Source: Ferroacidibacillus organovorans (GTDB taxonomy: Bacteria; Bacillota; Bacilli; Alicyclobacillales; SLC66). Taken from it: a stretch of DNA of 64,000 bases. Positions within the stretch are counted from its first letter, which is position 1. Each line of letters starts with the position of its first letter. The notes beneath the pieces were generated by a model. That model did no database searches and had not been told where the DNA came from. It saw nothing but the letters and a program-made list of their open reading frames with translations. Shown here piece by piece: positions 1 through 8,082 of this stretch. Location: positions 62,001 to 126,000 of the forward strand of contig NZ_LSUQ01000003.1 in assembly GCF_001642725.1 (NCBI RefSeq), read 5' to 3'. The translations under genes were made by a program, and so were the position numbers.

Positions 1-806
1 ACATCGACGACGATCAGACTACCTGAAAAAGGTGTGCGCTCATGCGCTTGGAGCAGGGATTTCCAGGCGTGCCGATTCTCGATTCCGGTGAGGCCATCTG
101 TCCATGCCGATTTTTGAAGCGATTTAACCTTGTTGTAGTCATTGATCGCACCAAAGATGCCCACTTGAATCGCACTTGTCAAAAAGACGGCGATCATGGG
201 GAATTGTCGGGAGAGCAGTGCGCCCATGAAGACGAGTAGATAAGAGTTTAGATAGCCCCAATGCAGCTCCTTAACTGTGAGACGGAGTTGATCAAGAATG
301 GAGCGCTCTTCACGTTTGGCGACGATCATGGCAGAGATGAAACGGTTGATGAGCAAATGCAGCATCAGTGTCGTCAAGATGGAGATGAAAAGCGCAGGGG
401 ATGAGCCGCCCAGGCGGTTTTGAAGGTATGAATAGGCGCTCGCGCTAATGAAGAGGCCAAGCGCCACATGGGCAAACGTTTCCAAGTATTTTGTAAAGCG
501 GCTGTGCGCCCGTGCAGTGATCCAAATCAATCCTGGCAAAGGGATTAACATGGCGAGTTCTCGCGGCAGCGTATAGATACCAAGCATCAACAGCGGAATG
601 CCTGGTCGCCACGAGGCACCGCTTGGCATGCGAATCGACCAAGGCGCGAGCATTGTGCAGAGAACACTGATTTCGATCATGAGCAGCGCATTGTGGTACG
701 TCAAATGATGAAAGAGAAAAACAATGCTGAAGAGAAGGAGCACATTTCCAAACAGAGTAAGGAGAAAAAGGACGAGATGTAATGGCCGTTTGGCGAGCGT
801 GATCAT
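1..806 (-). CDS. membrane GGDEF diguanylate cyclase, C-terminus cut by window edge
   Basis: The reading frame is open from an ATG at 806 to the left edge without a stop, giving about 268 codons. The first 220 or so residues are very hydrophobic, with roughly six membrane segments, the first near residues 8-34. A charged linker follows, then DGLTGIENRHAW at about residue 237. That is the usual opening of a GGDEF domain (consensus DxLTGLxNR), and the visible part ends in SLIVVDV. The family makes cyclic di-GMP from two GTP at the inner membrane face. The GGDEF signature itself lies beyond the window, so catalytic competence cannot be judged. A sigma-A-like promoter sits upstream at 839-867. The N-terminal sensor resembles no named MASE domain that I recognise. 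Confidence 0.85.
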   Translation of the reverse strand, partial: MITLAKRPLHLVLFLLTLFGNVLLLFSIVFLFHHLTYHNALLMIEISVLCTMLAPWSIRMPSGASWRPGIPLLMLGIYTLPRELAMLIPLPGLIWITARAHSRFTKYLETFAHVALGLFISASAYSYLQNRLGGSSPALFISILTTLMLHLLINRFISAMIVAKREERSILDQLRLTVKELHWGYLNSYLLVFMGALLSRQFPMIAVFLTSAIQVGIFGAINDYNKVKSLQKSAWTDGLTGIENRHAWKSLLQAHERTPFSGSLIVVD

Positions 807-838
807 GATGGACACCGTCCAAAACAGAAGTTACTCCC

Positions 839-867
839 TTTATACCTTAAGCCTACCTGGGAAACAA
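839..867 (-). promoter_or_regulatory. sigma-A-type promoter for the GGDEF gene
   Basis: Read on the minus strand there is a -35 TTGTTT (867-862), a 17-base spacer and a -10 TATAAA (844-839). It lies 33 bases before the ATG at 806. Match and spacing are good; there is no experimental support. Confidence 0.6.
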
Positions 868-920
868 GCGATTGCATACTAGAATCAGGGAAGGCGCGCG
901 GCCCACCCAGGTAAATGTTA

Positions 921-2477
921 TCAAAAAACTTTTGTGGTGAACTGCTCACCATTCCACACAGCAGTGACGAGCGTTTCATAAAAATCAGGCTCGTGACTGA
1001 TCAATAGAATGCTCCCCCGATACGCGCGCAACGCTTGATAGAGAGAGGCTTTAGCGTCCACGTCAAGATGGTTCGTTGGCTCATCGAGCAGGAGGAGGTT
1101 GCTCGGTTTGTTCATCAGCTTGCAGAGGCGCACTTTCGCTTTTTCGCCCCCGCTCAAAACGCGCACCTGACTCTCAATGTGTTTGGTCGTCAGTCCGCAC
1201 TTGGCGAGTGCGGCGCGAATCTCATGCTGTCCCATGTGCGGAAACGCTTCCCAAACCTCTTCGATACACGTTCGTGTGTTGTGTTCATCCGCTTCTTGCT
1301 CGAAGTATCCAATGTGCAAATAATCGCCTCGCTCTACGTCTCCCGAAAACGCAGGAATCATTCCGAGCAAGCTCTTTAACAGCGTCGTCTTGCCGATGCC
1401 GTTGGCGCCGACGAGCGCAATCTTTTGACCGCGCTCCATGCGCAGATCGAGCGGTTTTGAGAGCGCCGAATCGTAGCCGATGACCAAGTCACGCGTTTCA
1501 AAAATTGTCTTGTCGGATGTGCGCGCCTCAAGAAAGGAGAACTGTGGCTTTGGTTTTTCCTTTTCGAGTTCAATCACGTCCATCTTGTCCAGTTTCTTTT
1601 GGCGTGACATGGCCATGTTGCGCGTTGATACGCGCGCCTTGTTGCGGGCGACAAAATCTTCTAATTCGGCAATTTCCTGCTGTTGGCGTTTGAAGGCAGA
1701 CTCCTGTTGCTGTTTTTTCATCTCAAACGCCTGCAAAAAGTTGTCATAGTTTCCGACATAGCGGTTTAACTCGCGATTGTGCATGTGATAGATAAGGTTG
1801 ATCACCTGATTGAGAAATGGGATATCGTGTGAGATGAGAATGAATGCATTTTCGTAATTCTGAAGATAGCGCGTCAACCAAGCGATATGCTCTACATCAA
1901 GGTAGTTCGTCGGTTCATCAAGCAGCAAGATATCCGGTTTCTCGAGAAGCAGTTTGGCAAGCAGGACTTTTGTGCGTTGACCGCCGCTCATCTCGTCGAC
2001 AGCCTTTTGCAGGATCGTCTCATCAAAACCGAGTCCGCGCGCGACTTCGTCGATCTTGATGTCGATGAGGTAGAAGTCTTGTGCCGTGAGTTGATCCTGA
2101 AGGGCGCCTGCCTCCTCAAGCAGAGCATCCATGGCGTCCGGATCCTGCTCTGAGAGTGTTTCATAGATTTGGTTGATGCGCGCCTCCGCGTCGAACAGGT
2201 ATTGATACGCACTGCGCATGACATCGCGGAGTGTCATGCCGCGCGCTAAGGCGGCGTGCTGGTCGAGGTAGCCGACGCGCACGTTTTTTGACCACTCGAT
2301 CACGCCTTCATCCGGTTCCAGCTTTCGGGTAATGATGTTCATGAAGGTGGATTTTCCTTCGCCATTCGCGCCGATCAACCCGATGTGTTCTCCTTTTAAC
2401 AGCCGAAAGGATACATGATCAAAGATTGCGCGATCGCCAAATCCGTGGGTTAAGTTTTGAACGGTTAGGATGCTCAC
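921..2477 (-). CDS. ABC-F family ATPase, YkpA/YbiT type
   Basis: A soluble protein of 518 residues with two ABC domains and no membrane segments. Walker A motifs are GANGEGKST (about residue 36) and GANGIGKTT. Signatures are MSGGQRTK and LSGGEKAK, and both Walker B motifs read LLLDEPTN. The linker between the domains is charged and Gln/Lys-rich with an RNKARVSTRNMAMSRQKKLD stretch, as in the YkpA/YbiT branch. ABC-F proteins act on the ribosome E site and assist translation or resist antibiotics; the specific role of YkpA-type members is not settled. An in-frame ATG exists at 2486, but it overlaps the Shine-Dalgarno AAGGA. The GTG at 2477 has proper spacing (about 9 bases) and gives the expected MSILTVQNL start, so it was chosen. 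Confidence 0.9.
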   Translation of the reverse strand: MSILTVQNLTHGFGDRAIFDHVSFRLLKGEHIGLIGANGEGKSTFMNIITRKLEPDEGVIEWSKNVRVGYLDQHAALARGMTLRDVMRSAYQYLFDAEARINQIYETLSEQDPDAMDALLEEAGALQDQLTAQDFYLIDIKIDEVARGLGFDETILQKAVDEMSGGQRTKVLLAKLLLEKPDILLLDEPTNYLDVEHIAWLTRYLQNYENAFILISHDIPFLNQVINLIYHMHNRELNRYVGNYDNFLQAFEMKKQQQESAFKRQQQEIAELEDFVARNKARVSTRNMAMSRQKKLDKMDVIELEKEKPKPQFSFLEARTSDKTIFETRDLVIGYDSALSKPLDLRMERGQKIALVGANGIGKTTLLKSLLGMIPAFSGDVERGDYLHIGYFEQEADEHNTRTCIEEVWEAFPHMGQHEIRAALAKCGLTTKHIESQVRVLSGGEKAKVRLCKLMNKPSNLLLLDEPTNHLDVDAKASLYQALRAYRGSILLISHEPDFYETLVTAVWNGEQFTTKVF

Positions 2478-2665
2478 AAATTCCATTCCTTTTTCAAGTT
2501 GTCTGGTTTTCCGTTTCGAGTATAGACGATCTTTCTCCGTGATCCTAGTATTGGTTTTCTGGCCGCGCTGTGCATTGTCTACCTATATGTTGTGATAAGA
2601 TAGAGGGGACTGTAAATTTCAAAGTTTTTATGCATCCTTTATGTGGAAGTGTCAGGTGATCGATC

Positions 2666-3865
2666 ATGGCAAAGCGGCAGGGTTCCGGTGGAATGATTTT
2701 TGCGGCCAGCGTGCTGACCGTCGTTGCACTGGGAACGTTTGCGTATAAAATGGCTCCGTCTTTTCAACAAGGATTTAATCAATTTTTTGGGTTATCAAGT
2801 GGCGTGACAAGCCACAATTTGGCGATCACAAACAGTGCGAATACGAATCCAAGCGTTGACTCGGGCTCTGGGCTATCAAGGACAAAAGCACCCAATTTTA
2901 CGCTTACAGACCAGTTTGGCGCGCGCGTTTCTCTCACTGATTTTCGCGGGAAAGTGATCATCATGGCGTTTGTCGACAGCACGTGCACAAACATTTGCCC
3001 TCTCACGACAGCGAGCATGCTAGCTGCCGTTCGGCAACTCGGTGTGGCTGCTTCAGATGTGCAGTTGCTCGGGGTCAACGCCAATCCGATCAACACGTCC
3101 GTTGCGGACGTGCGGGCGTACTCCGAGGCGCACGGCCTGATGAATCACTGGTTGTTTTTGACTGGCTCGAAGCAGCAATTGAGCAAGGTCTGGCAATCGT
3201 ATCACATGTATTCAGGGATCGTAAATGGTCAGATTGATCATACGGCGGGACTCTTTGTGATTGATCAAAGAGGAAGAGAGCGAAAACTCTATTTGACACA
3301 GATGTCCTATGCGGGAACCGCCGCGCAAGGACAGATTCTGGCAAACGAAGTGGCGACACTGTTGCCAAAAGGATCTGCAAATCTACACAAGCCTGTTCAG
3401 CTTCCACCGCTCACGCCGACACTGCCTGGGCAACTCGTTTCAGTCAACGGCAAAAGCGGTGGGTCGACGGTGCAAGGGCAATCTGCACAGGTCGCAAACA
3501 AGGCTCACTTGCTCATGTTTTTTGGCACATGGCTAACGCCGACTGCAACGGTACGCGCGTCACTGCTCGCGTTGAATCAGTACGCCAGCGATGCCAAAAA
3601 ACATGGATGGCCGCAGCCGATGCTTGTCGATGAGGCCGCAACTGAAGGATCGCCAAACGCGTTGAGAACCTATGTAAGCACGTTGCCGACGCTGCATTAT
3701 CCTGCGGTGATCGACGTGACAGGTGAGGCGGCTGACGCGGTCACCGCGCAGGATTTACCGTGGATTGCGCTTGTGAACGCGCAAGGTAAAGTGCTCTACA
3801 CGCATGACGGTTTCCTGCCGCTCAAAACGCTTGAACAACAAATTGCGAAACACGTTCGCTCTTGA
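2666..3865 (+). CDS. SCO1/SenC-type thioredoxin-fold protein with an extra C-terminal domain
   Basis: 399 residues. An N-terminal membrane anchor (about residues 10-28) is followed by a Ser/Asn/Gly linker and a SCO1-like domain (about 70-235). That domain carries the copper ligands: Cys107 and Cys111 in CTNICP, and His192 in DHTAGLFVID. SCO proteins deliver copper to the CuA site of cytochrome oxidase or act as extracytoplasmic thiol reductases. A typical family member would end near residue 235. Here about 160 further residues follow. The stretch AHLLMFFGTW...PWIALVNAQGKVLYTHDG looks like a second thioredoxin fold, but the usual CxxC position reads WLTPT, so it would be redox-inactive. The Shine-Dalgarno AGGTGA is 6 bases before the ATG. 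No cytochrome oxidase genes are nearby. Confidence 0.8.
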   Translation: MAKRQGSGGMIFAASVLTVVALGTFAYKMAPSFQQGFNQFFGLSSGVTSHNLAITNSANTNPSVDSGSGLSRTKAPNFTLTDQFGARVSLTDFRGKVIIMAFVDSTCTNICPLTTASMLAAVRQLGVAASDVQLLGVNANPINTSVADVRAYSEAHGLMNHWLFLTGSKQQLSKVWQSYHMYSGIVNGQIDHTAGLFVIDQRGRERKLYLTQMSYAGTAAQGQILANEVATLLPKGSANLHKPVQLPPLTPTLPGQLVSVNGKSGGSTVQGQSAQVANKAHLLMFFGTWLTPTATVRASLLALNQYASDAKKHGWPQPMLVDEAATEGSPNALRTYVSTLPTLHYPAVIDVTGEAADAVTAQDLPWIALVNAQGKVLYTHDGFLPLKTLEQQIAKHVRS

Positions 3866-3901
3866 GGCGAAACACGTTCGCTCCTGAGGCGAAACACGTT
3901 C
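3845..3901 (+). repeat. 22-bp tandem repeat across a stop codon
   Basis: GCGAAACACGTTCGCTCTTGAG (3845-3866) is followed directly by a copy with one change (3867-3888) and a partial third copy (3889-3901). The first unit contains the last codons and TGA stop of the SCO-like gene. The second repeats that stop out of use. This is a local duplication between the SCO-like gene and the ABC operon. Confidence 0.9.
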
Positions 3902-3931
3902 ATCGAATCATGTGAGGATGAGAGGTGAAGT

Positions 3932-4828
3932 ATGAGCCTGAGTGTCGAAGGTGTGACAAAGCGGTTTGGTGCAGAGTGCGCTGTGGAGAATCTATCATTT
4001 ACCGCGCGCTCTGGAGAGCCATTTGCGCTTCTCGGGAGCAATGGCGCCGGCAAGACGACAACCATTCGCATGATACTAGGGCTTTATCCAGTTGACCAGG
4101 GTCATATCCGATGGAATGGTGAACGGCTTACGCGCAAACGCGTCAAGATCGGCTATTTGCCAGAAGAGCGGGGGCTCTATCCTAAAAGTACAGTGATCGA
4201 ACAATTGACATACTTTGGTGTCTTGCGCGACATGTCGGCGCGCGCTGCGGTGACGTCCGCAGAATCCTTGCTTGAACGCCTTCAGATGATCGAACACAAA
4301 GGCAAGAGGGTCGAAGAGCTGTCGAAGGGCAATCAACAAAAGATACAATTAGCGGCTACGCTGATCAATGATCCTGATTTGATCATCCTTGATGAGCCGT
4401 TTAGTGGGCTCGATCCGCTGAACGCAGAGATGTTGCGCGACGTGGTAACGCACTATGCAAAAAAAGGACGCGTCATTCTCTTTTCGAGCCACCAGATGGA
4501 TTCCGTCGAAAATTTGTGTCGCGATATGGTCATTTTGAGGCAAGGTAAAACGATGGTGCGCGGTACGATTCGCGATGTAAAAAAGGCGTATGGGCGAACG
4601 AGGTTGCTCGTCACGGCAGAAGAGGACGTTGTCACGAGACTGCGCGTGGACGGTGTGGTATCGATTGAACAAGCTGCGAATGGGATCCATCTCACATTGA
4701 CGGATGAGGCTGTGGCGCTGCGCGTGTTTAAGATCCTCGCAGATCACAATGTATTCGTATCCCGCTTTGAACTGCAGGAGCCTACCTTGCGAGAGATTTT
4801 TATTGAGAAGGTGGGTGGGGGTACATGA
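3932..4828 (+). CDS. ABC exporter ATP-binding protein, NatA-like
   Basis: 298 residues. It has a Walker A GSNGAGKTT (about residue 35), a signature LSKGNQQK, a Walker B LIILDEPFSGLDP and an H-loop SSHQMDSVE. The long C-terminal tail after about residue 220 is typical of NatA/DrrA-type subunits paired with ABC-2 permeases. NatAB in Bacillus subtilis exports sodium; other relatives export drugs or lipids, so the substrate here is open. The Shine-Dalgarno GAGAGGTGA precedes the ATG. The stop overlaps the start of the permease gene as ATGA, which points to translational coupling and a two-subunit exporter. Confidence 0.9.
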   Translation: MSLSVEGVTKRFGAECAVENLSFTARSGEPFALLGSNGAGKTTTIRMILGLYPVDQGHIRWNGERLTRKRVKIGYLPEERGLYPKSTVIEQLTYFGVLRDMSARAAVTSAESLLERLQMIEHKGKRVEELSKGNQQKIQLAATLINDPDLIILDEPFSGLDPLNAEMLRDVVTHYAKKGRVILFSSHQMDSVENLCRDMVILRQGKTMVRGTIRDVKKAYGRTRLLVTAEEDVVTRLRVDGVVSIEQAANGIHLTLTDEAVALRVFKILADHNVFVSRFELQEPTLREIFIEKVGGGT

Positions 4829-6054
4829 GATCATTTCTAACGGTGATTTCATTCACGTATCGCCAGGCAACGCGATTGCGCAGTTTTCGGATCAGCACGC
4901 TCCTGCTCTTGGTCTTGGTTGTCGCGGGAATCGTCATTCCAAGTATTCTAGCCAAACGCGCTGCCGAAAGGGCTCCTGTGAATCGCATTGTCATTTTGTA
5001 CGATCGTCAAGCGCCCATTCCGGTTCAGACGGGTGTGATGAATCAAATCTTTGGTGGGGCGTTCGAAATATCAACGGGCACGCTCGCGCAAAAATCAGAG
5101 GATCTAAAGGCACTGCATGACGGGAAACTCAGTGGTGTCATCGTACTCTCAGGTTCACAACGGTATCCTTATGTGGTAAACTATCCTACAAAAGGTGCGA
5201 CGGCGTATTGGCCCGCGCTTTTGGCGTATTTCCAGGAAATGCACAGCGTTCAAGCGCTAAAACACGCAGGTCTCAGTGCTTCTGTGATTCGGTCGGCACT
5301 AGGTCCTCTTACGCATGAACAGGTCTCCATTCCGTCTTCCGCGCAACCTTTTCACTCCACTCACTACGTTACGACGTATGCGCTAGAGTTTGCGATTTAC
5401 ATGTTTGTGCTCCTTTATGGGATGAATATTATGATGTCTGTCGCGTCTGAGAAAAGCTCGCGCGTTCAAGAATTGCTGATCAGCAGCGTACCAACGACGC
5501 CGCTGATGTTTGGAAAACTTGTCGGAACATGTCTCGTCGGGTTAACGCAGTTTGTGCTGCTTCTCGCCGCGGGATTTGCGACGAATCAGATGGTGGGGGG
5601 TATTCCTTCTTTCCATCTCGCGAGAATTTTGACACCTGAAATCTTCATGCTTTTTGTTCTCCTCTTCATGTTGGGGTATTTCCAGTACGCTACGCTTTAC
5701 GCGGCGGCGGCGTCGCTTGTGAGCCGTGTGGAAGAGGTGTCGGCAAGCGCGCAACCCTTTACAACGTTATTTGTGCTCTCCTTTGTGGCTGGATTGTTTA
5801 CACTGCAAATGCCAAACGCACAGTGGGCCACAATTCTTTCCTTTGTTCCACTCTTTGCGCCGACGGTTTTGTTTGCGCGTGTCGGCATGGCAACCGTCCC
5901 CGTGTGGCAAGTTGTCGTGTCTGTCAGTCTCTTACTGACTTCCACCATTGTGACTGGTGTGGTGGCCGCAAACGTTTATCGAATGGGTGTCATGTTTTAT
6001 GGCAAACGTCCCAGTTTCAGACAAGTCCTTGGCTGGCTTCGCCAGTCGCGTTGA
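4825..6054 (+). CDS. ABC-2 type permease, NatB-like
   Basis: 409 residues. One N-terminal membrane helix (about 22-42) is followed by a large extracytoplasmic region to about residue 185. Five or so further helices follow, including VTTYALEFAIYMFVLLYGMN. The segment ASEKSSRVQELLISSVPTTPLMFGKLVG is a hallmark of the NatB/YhaP-like ABC-2 group. It forms the membrane half of the exporter with the upstream ATPase, whose stop codon it overlaps by four bases. The transported substrate cannot be read from the sequence. Confidence 0.88.
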   Translation: MRSFLTVISFTYRQATRLRSFRISTLLLLVLVVAGIVIPSILAKRAAERAPVNRIVILYDRQAPIPVQTGVMNQIFGGAFEISTGTLAQKSEDLKALHDGKLSGVIVLSGSQRYPYVVNYPTKGATAYWPALLAYFQEMHSVQALKHAGLSASVIRSALGPLTHEQVSIPSSAQPFHSTHYVTTYALEFAIYMFVLLYGMNIMMSVASEKSSRVQELLISSVPTTPLMFGKLVGTCLVGLTQFVLLLAAGFATNQMVGGIPSFHLARILTPEIFMLFVLLFMLGYFQYATLYAAAASLVSRVEEVSASAQPFTTLFVLSFVAGLFTLQMPNAQWATILSFVPLFAPTVLFARVGMATVPVWQVVVSVSLLLTSTIVTGVVAANVYRMGVMFYGKRPSFRQVLGWLRQSR

Positions 6055-6171
6055 GCCTGAATGCTTGCTCCTGTCCGAGAAAGCAAAACACGTTGGGATC
6101 GTGTATGATGTCAAAATAGATGGTTGATTCGGATGAGTTGCTTTTGAAGGGTTGCAGATGCATTCAAAACC

Positions 6172-6417
6172 ATGGGGGGTATTCCTTTGTATTTTCGAAA
6201 AGAAGCGGCTGAAGAAGTCATCCAAGAGGTTACCTCAGTCTGGCTTTGTACAAAAGACTCGTGCAATGGTTGGATGCGTGACAATTTTGCGTTTGATGAA
6301 AGCCCGGAATGTGGTCTGTGCCATTCTCCGATGGTCAAGGATACAAAGCTTTTGCCTCAACTCCAGAATTCGAATATGGACATGAAGGCGAGCAAGCGCG
6401 GTGTAAAAATCAATTGA
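6172..6417 (+). CDS. YdjO-family cold-inducible-type small protein
   Basis: 81 residues. The pattern WLCTKDSCNGWMRDNFAF...PECGLCHSPM gives two Cys pairs (CxxxxC and CxxC) around a GWxRxNF core. This matches the YdjO family of Bacillota, annotated as cold-inducible from Bacillus subtilis; the four Cys suggest a small zinc-ribbon. Molecular function is unknown. The ATG has no strong Shine-Dalgarno directly before it, so the exact start is uncertain. A hairpin follows about 35 bases after the stop. Confidence 0.75.
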   Translation: MGGIPLYFRKEAAEEVIQEVTSVWLCTKDSCNGWMRDNFAFDESPECGLCHSPMVKDTKLLPQLQNSNMDMKASKRGVKIN

Positions 6418-6452
6418 AGAATGCGAACAATTCGTTTGCTCGATTTTACAAT

Positions 6453-6492
6453 AAAGGAGATCCGGGCGCCGTTATGCGCAAGGATCTCCTTT
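6453..6492 (+). terminator. stem-loop after the YdjO-family gene
   Basis: AAAGGAGATCC (6453-6463) pairs perfectly with GGATCTCCTTT (6482-6492) around an 18-base GC-rich loop. The downstream side is TCATCTTCC, without a clean T-run, so termination strength is uncertain. It lies between the YdjO-family gene and the MFS gene. Confidence 0.55.
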
Positions 6493-6636
6493 CATCTTCC
6501 GTTTCAGCCCTCTCTAACAGGTTTATGGGTTGTGGATCGCGAATCTTACGAAACGATGCTAGCATGTGGAAATAGAGAGATCGAGGGAATGCTTTAAATT
6601 TGGCAACGCTTTGCCGGTTTGGAAAAGGTGTGTTGG

Positions 6637-8064
6637 ATGGACGCTCAAAAGCGATGGATCGCATTTTCAGCCGTAACGGCATCAACCTTCATGGTCAATC
6701 TCGACAGCAGCATCGTCAACGTCGCGCTGCCGACGCTTTCCCGCGAGTTTCACCTCTCCGTTGGCGCACTGCAGTGGACGGTGAGTTTGTATTTACTTGT
6801 TATCACGGCTTTCTTGCCTGTCGCATCGAAGCTCGCAGACGCATTAGGTCGGCGCCGCGTGTTTGTCACTGGCCTCACCATTTTTGTCGCGAGTTCAATG
6901 CTATGCGGAATCTCTCACCAGTTTGACCTGCTCGTGTTCGCGCGCGGTCTGCAAGGGCTTGGCGGAGCCATCATGCAGGCGAGTGTCATGGCGATTGTCA
7001 CGCTCATGTTTCCCGCAGAGCAGCGCGGAAGGGCACTCGGCGTGATCGGCAGCATCGTCGCAGGCGGCACGCTGATGGGTCCTATTCTCGGAGGTCTGCT
7101 CATTGCAGCCTTTGGTTGGCCGAGCATTTTCTTTGTCAATGTGCCGGTAGGAATCTGGGCTATTTTTGGCACGCTTCGCTTCGTTCCCAATTTTCCCGGA
7201 AAACCGCTCACGCACACATTTGACTGGTTTGGCGGCGTGCTTTTCGCTGTCTTTACCGTCACTGCGCTAACGCTTTTGGCTGATCTCTCAGGAACACCTG
7301 AACTTTGGCGGGAGCTTGGTTTAGCGGTTACCTCGCTGCTCTCCCTCGTACTCTTCATACGCTGGGAACTCGCTCGACCCGAACCGCTCATCCATCTTCC
7401 GGTGTTTAAAAACAGAGGATTTTCAGTCGCCATGGGCGCGGGACTCATTTACTGGATTCTCATGCTCTTTCCATCGTATCTCTTTCCAATTTATTTTGGC
7501 CGCGTGCTACACATGCACGCACTGCAAATCGGCCTCATGATGATGCCGCTTTCTGTCAGCATGTTGGTGGTATCGCCCCTTGGCGGGTATCTCTCGGATC
7601 ATGTCGGCACGTTCAAACCAGCGTTGTTCGGCATGCTACTCTTTCTCATCGCAGACGCAGTGAGCGCGACCTTGCGGGCAAATACTCCGCTTTTACTGGT
7701 CGCCGTTGTATTAGCGCTTCAAGGCGCCGCCGCAGGTCTTTTTAGCTCGCCAAACAACACGGAAATCTTCTCCCACTCTGAGCCATCTCAGGTCGGGATC
7801 ATCAGTGGCTTGATTGCGTCGGAGCGAAACTTTGGGAGATCGCTCGGCGTGACGCTCTCCTCGTTTGCACTCTCTCTCGGCATTTCCATGGCGGGTGGGG
7901 CGCATGCCTCCGTTGAGATCGCGCGCGTGCCCACGTCTGTTTTCTCGTCCGGTTTTTCACTCGCTTGGGGGATTGCCACGCTGTTTTGCGTCCTAAACGT
8001 TGTGCTCGTGATCTTACCCTTTGCAGCAAAACGAAGACACAGGCGGGAGTCAAACGCATTGTAA
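6637..8064 (+). CDS. MFS drug exporter, DHA2 (14-TM, EmrB/QacA) family
   Basis: 475 residues of alternating hydrophobic segments consistent with 14 membrane helices. The N-terminal motif LDSSIVNVALPTLSREF is the DHA2 family motif D1 (LDxTIVNVALP). GxLADxxGRRRVF-like motif A appears as SKLADALGRRRVF, and GGTLMGPILGGLL is motif C, characteristic of antiporters. The family exports drugs, dyes or metabolites in exchange for protons across the cytoplasmic membrane. A TTG at 6619 is in frame, but the ATG at 6637 has AAAAGGTG at correct spacing. The gene ends only 18 bases before sbcD, so the two may be co-transcribed, though their functions look unrelated. Confidence 0.88.
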   Translation: MDAQKRWIAFSAVTASTFMVNLDSSIVNVALPTLSREFHLSVGALQWTVSLYLLVITAFLPVASKLADALGRRRVFVTGLTIFVASSMLCGISHQFDLLVFARGLQGLGGAIMQASVMAIVTLMFPAEQRGRALGVIGSIVAGGTLMGPILGGLLIAAFGWPSIFFVNVPVGIWAIFGTLRFVPNFPGKPLTHTFDWFGGVLFAVFTVTALTLLADLSGTPELWRELGLAVTSLLSLVLFIRWELARPEPLIHLPVFKNRGFSVAMGAGLIYWILMLFPSYLFPIYFGRVLHMHALQIGLMMMPLSVSMLVVSPLGGYLSDHVGTFKPALFGMLLFLIADAVSATLRANTPLLLVAVVLALQGAAAGLFSSPNNTEIFSHSEPSQVGIISGLIASERNFGRSLGVTLSSFALSLGISMAGGAHASVEIARVPTSVFSSGFSLAWGIATLFCVLNVVLVILPFAAKRRHRRESNAL

Positions 8065-8082
8065 AGTGAAGGGGTGAAGCTC

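Noticed and set aside
445-822. 125-residue reading frame on the minus strand starting MDGVHHDHAR
   Set aside because: It lies in another frame of the membrane GGDEF gene, whose hydrophobic helices and GGDEF entry motif are convincing.
2560-2620. Promoter TTGTCT to TAAGAT before the SCO-like gene
   Set aside because: The spacer is only 15 bases, so the match is too weak to list.
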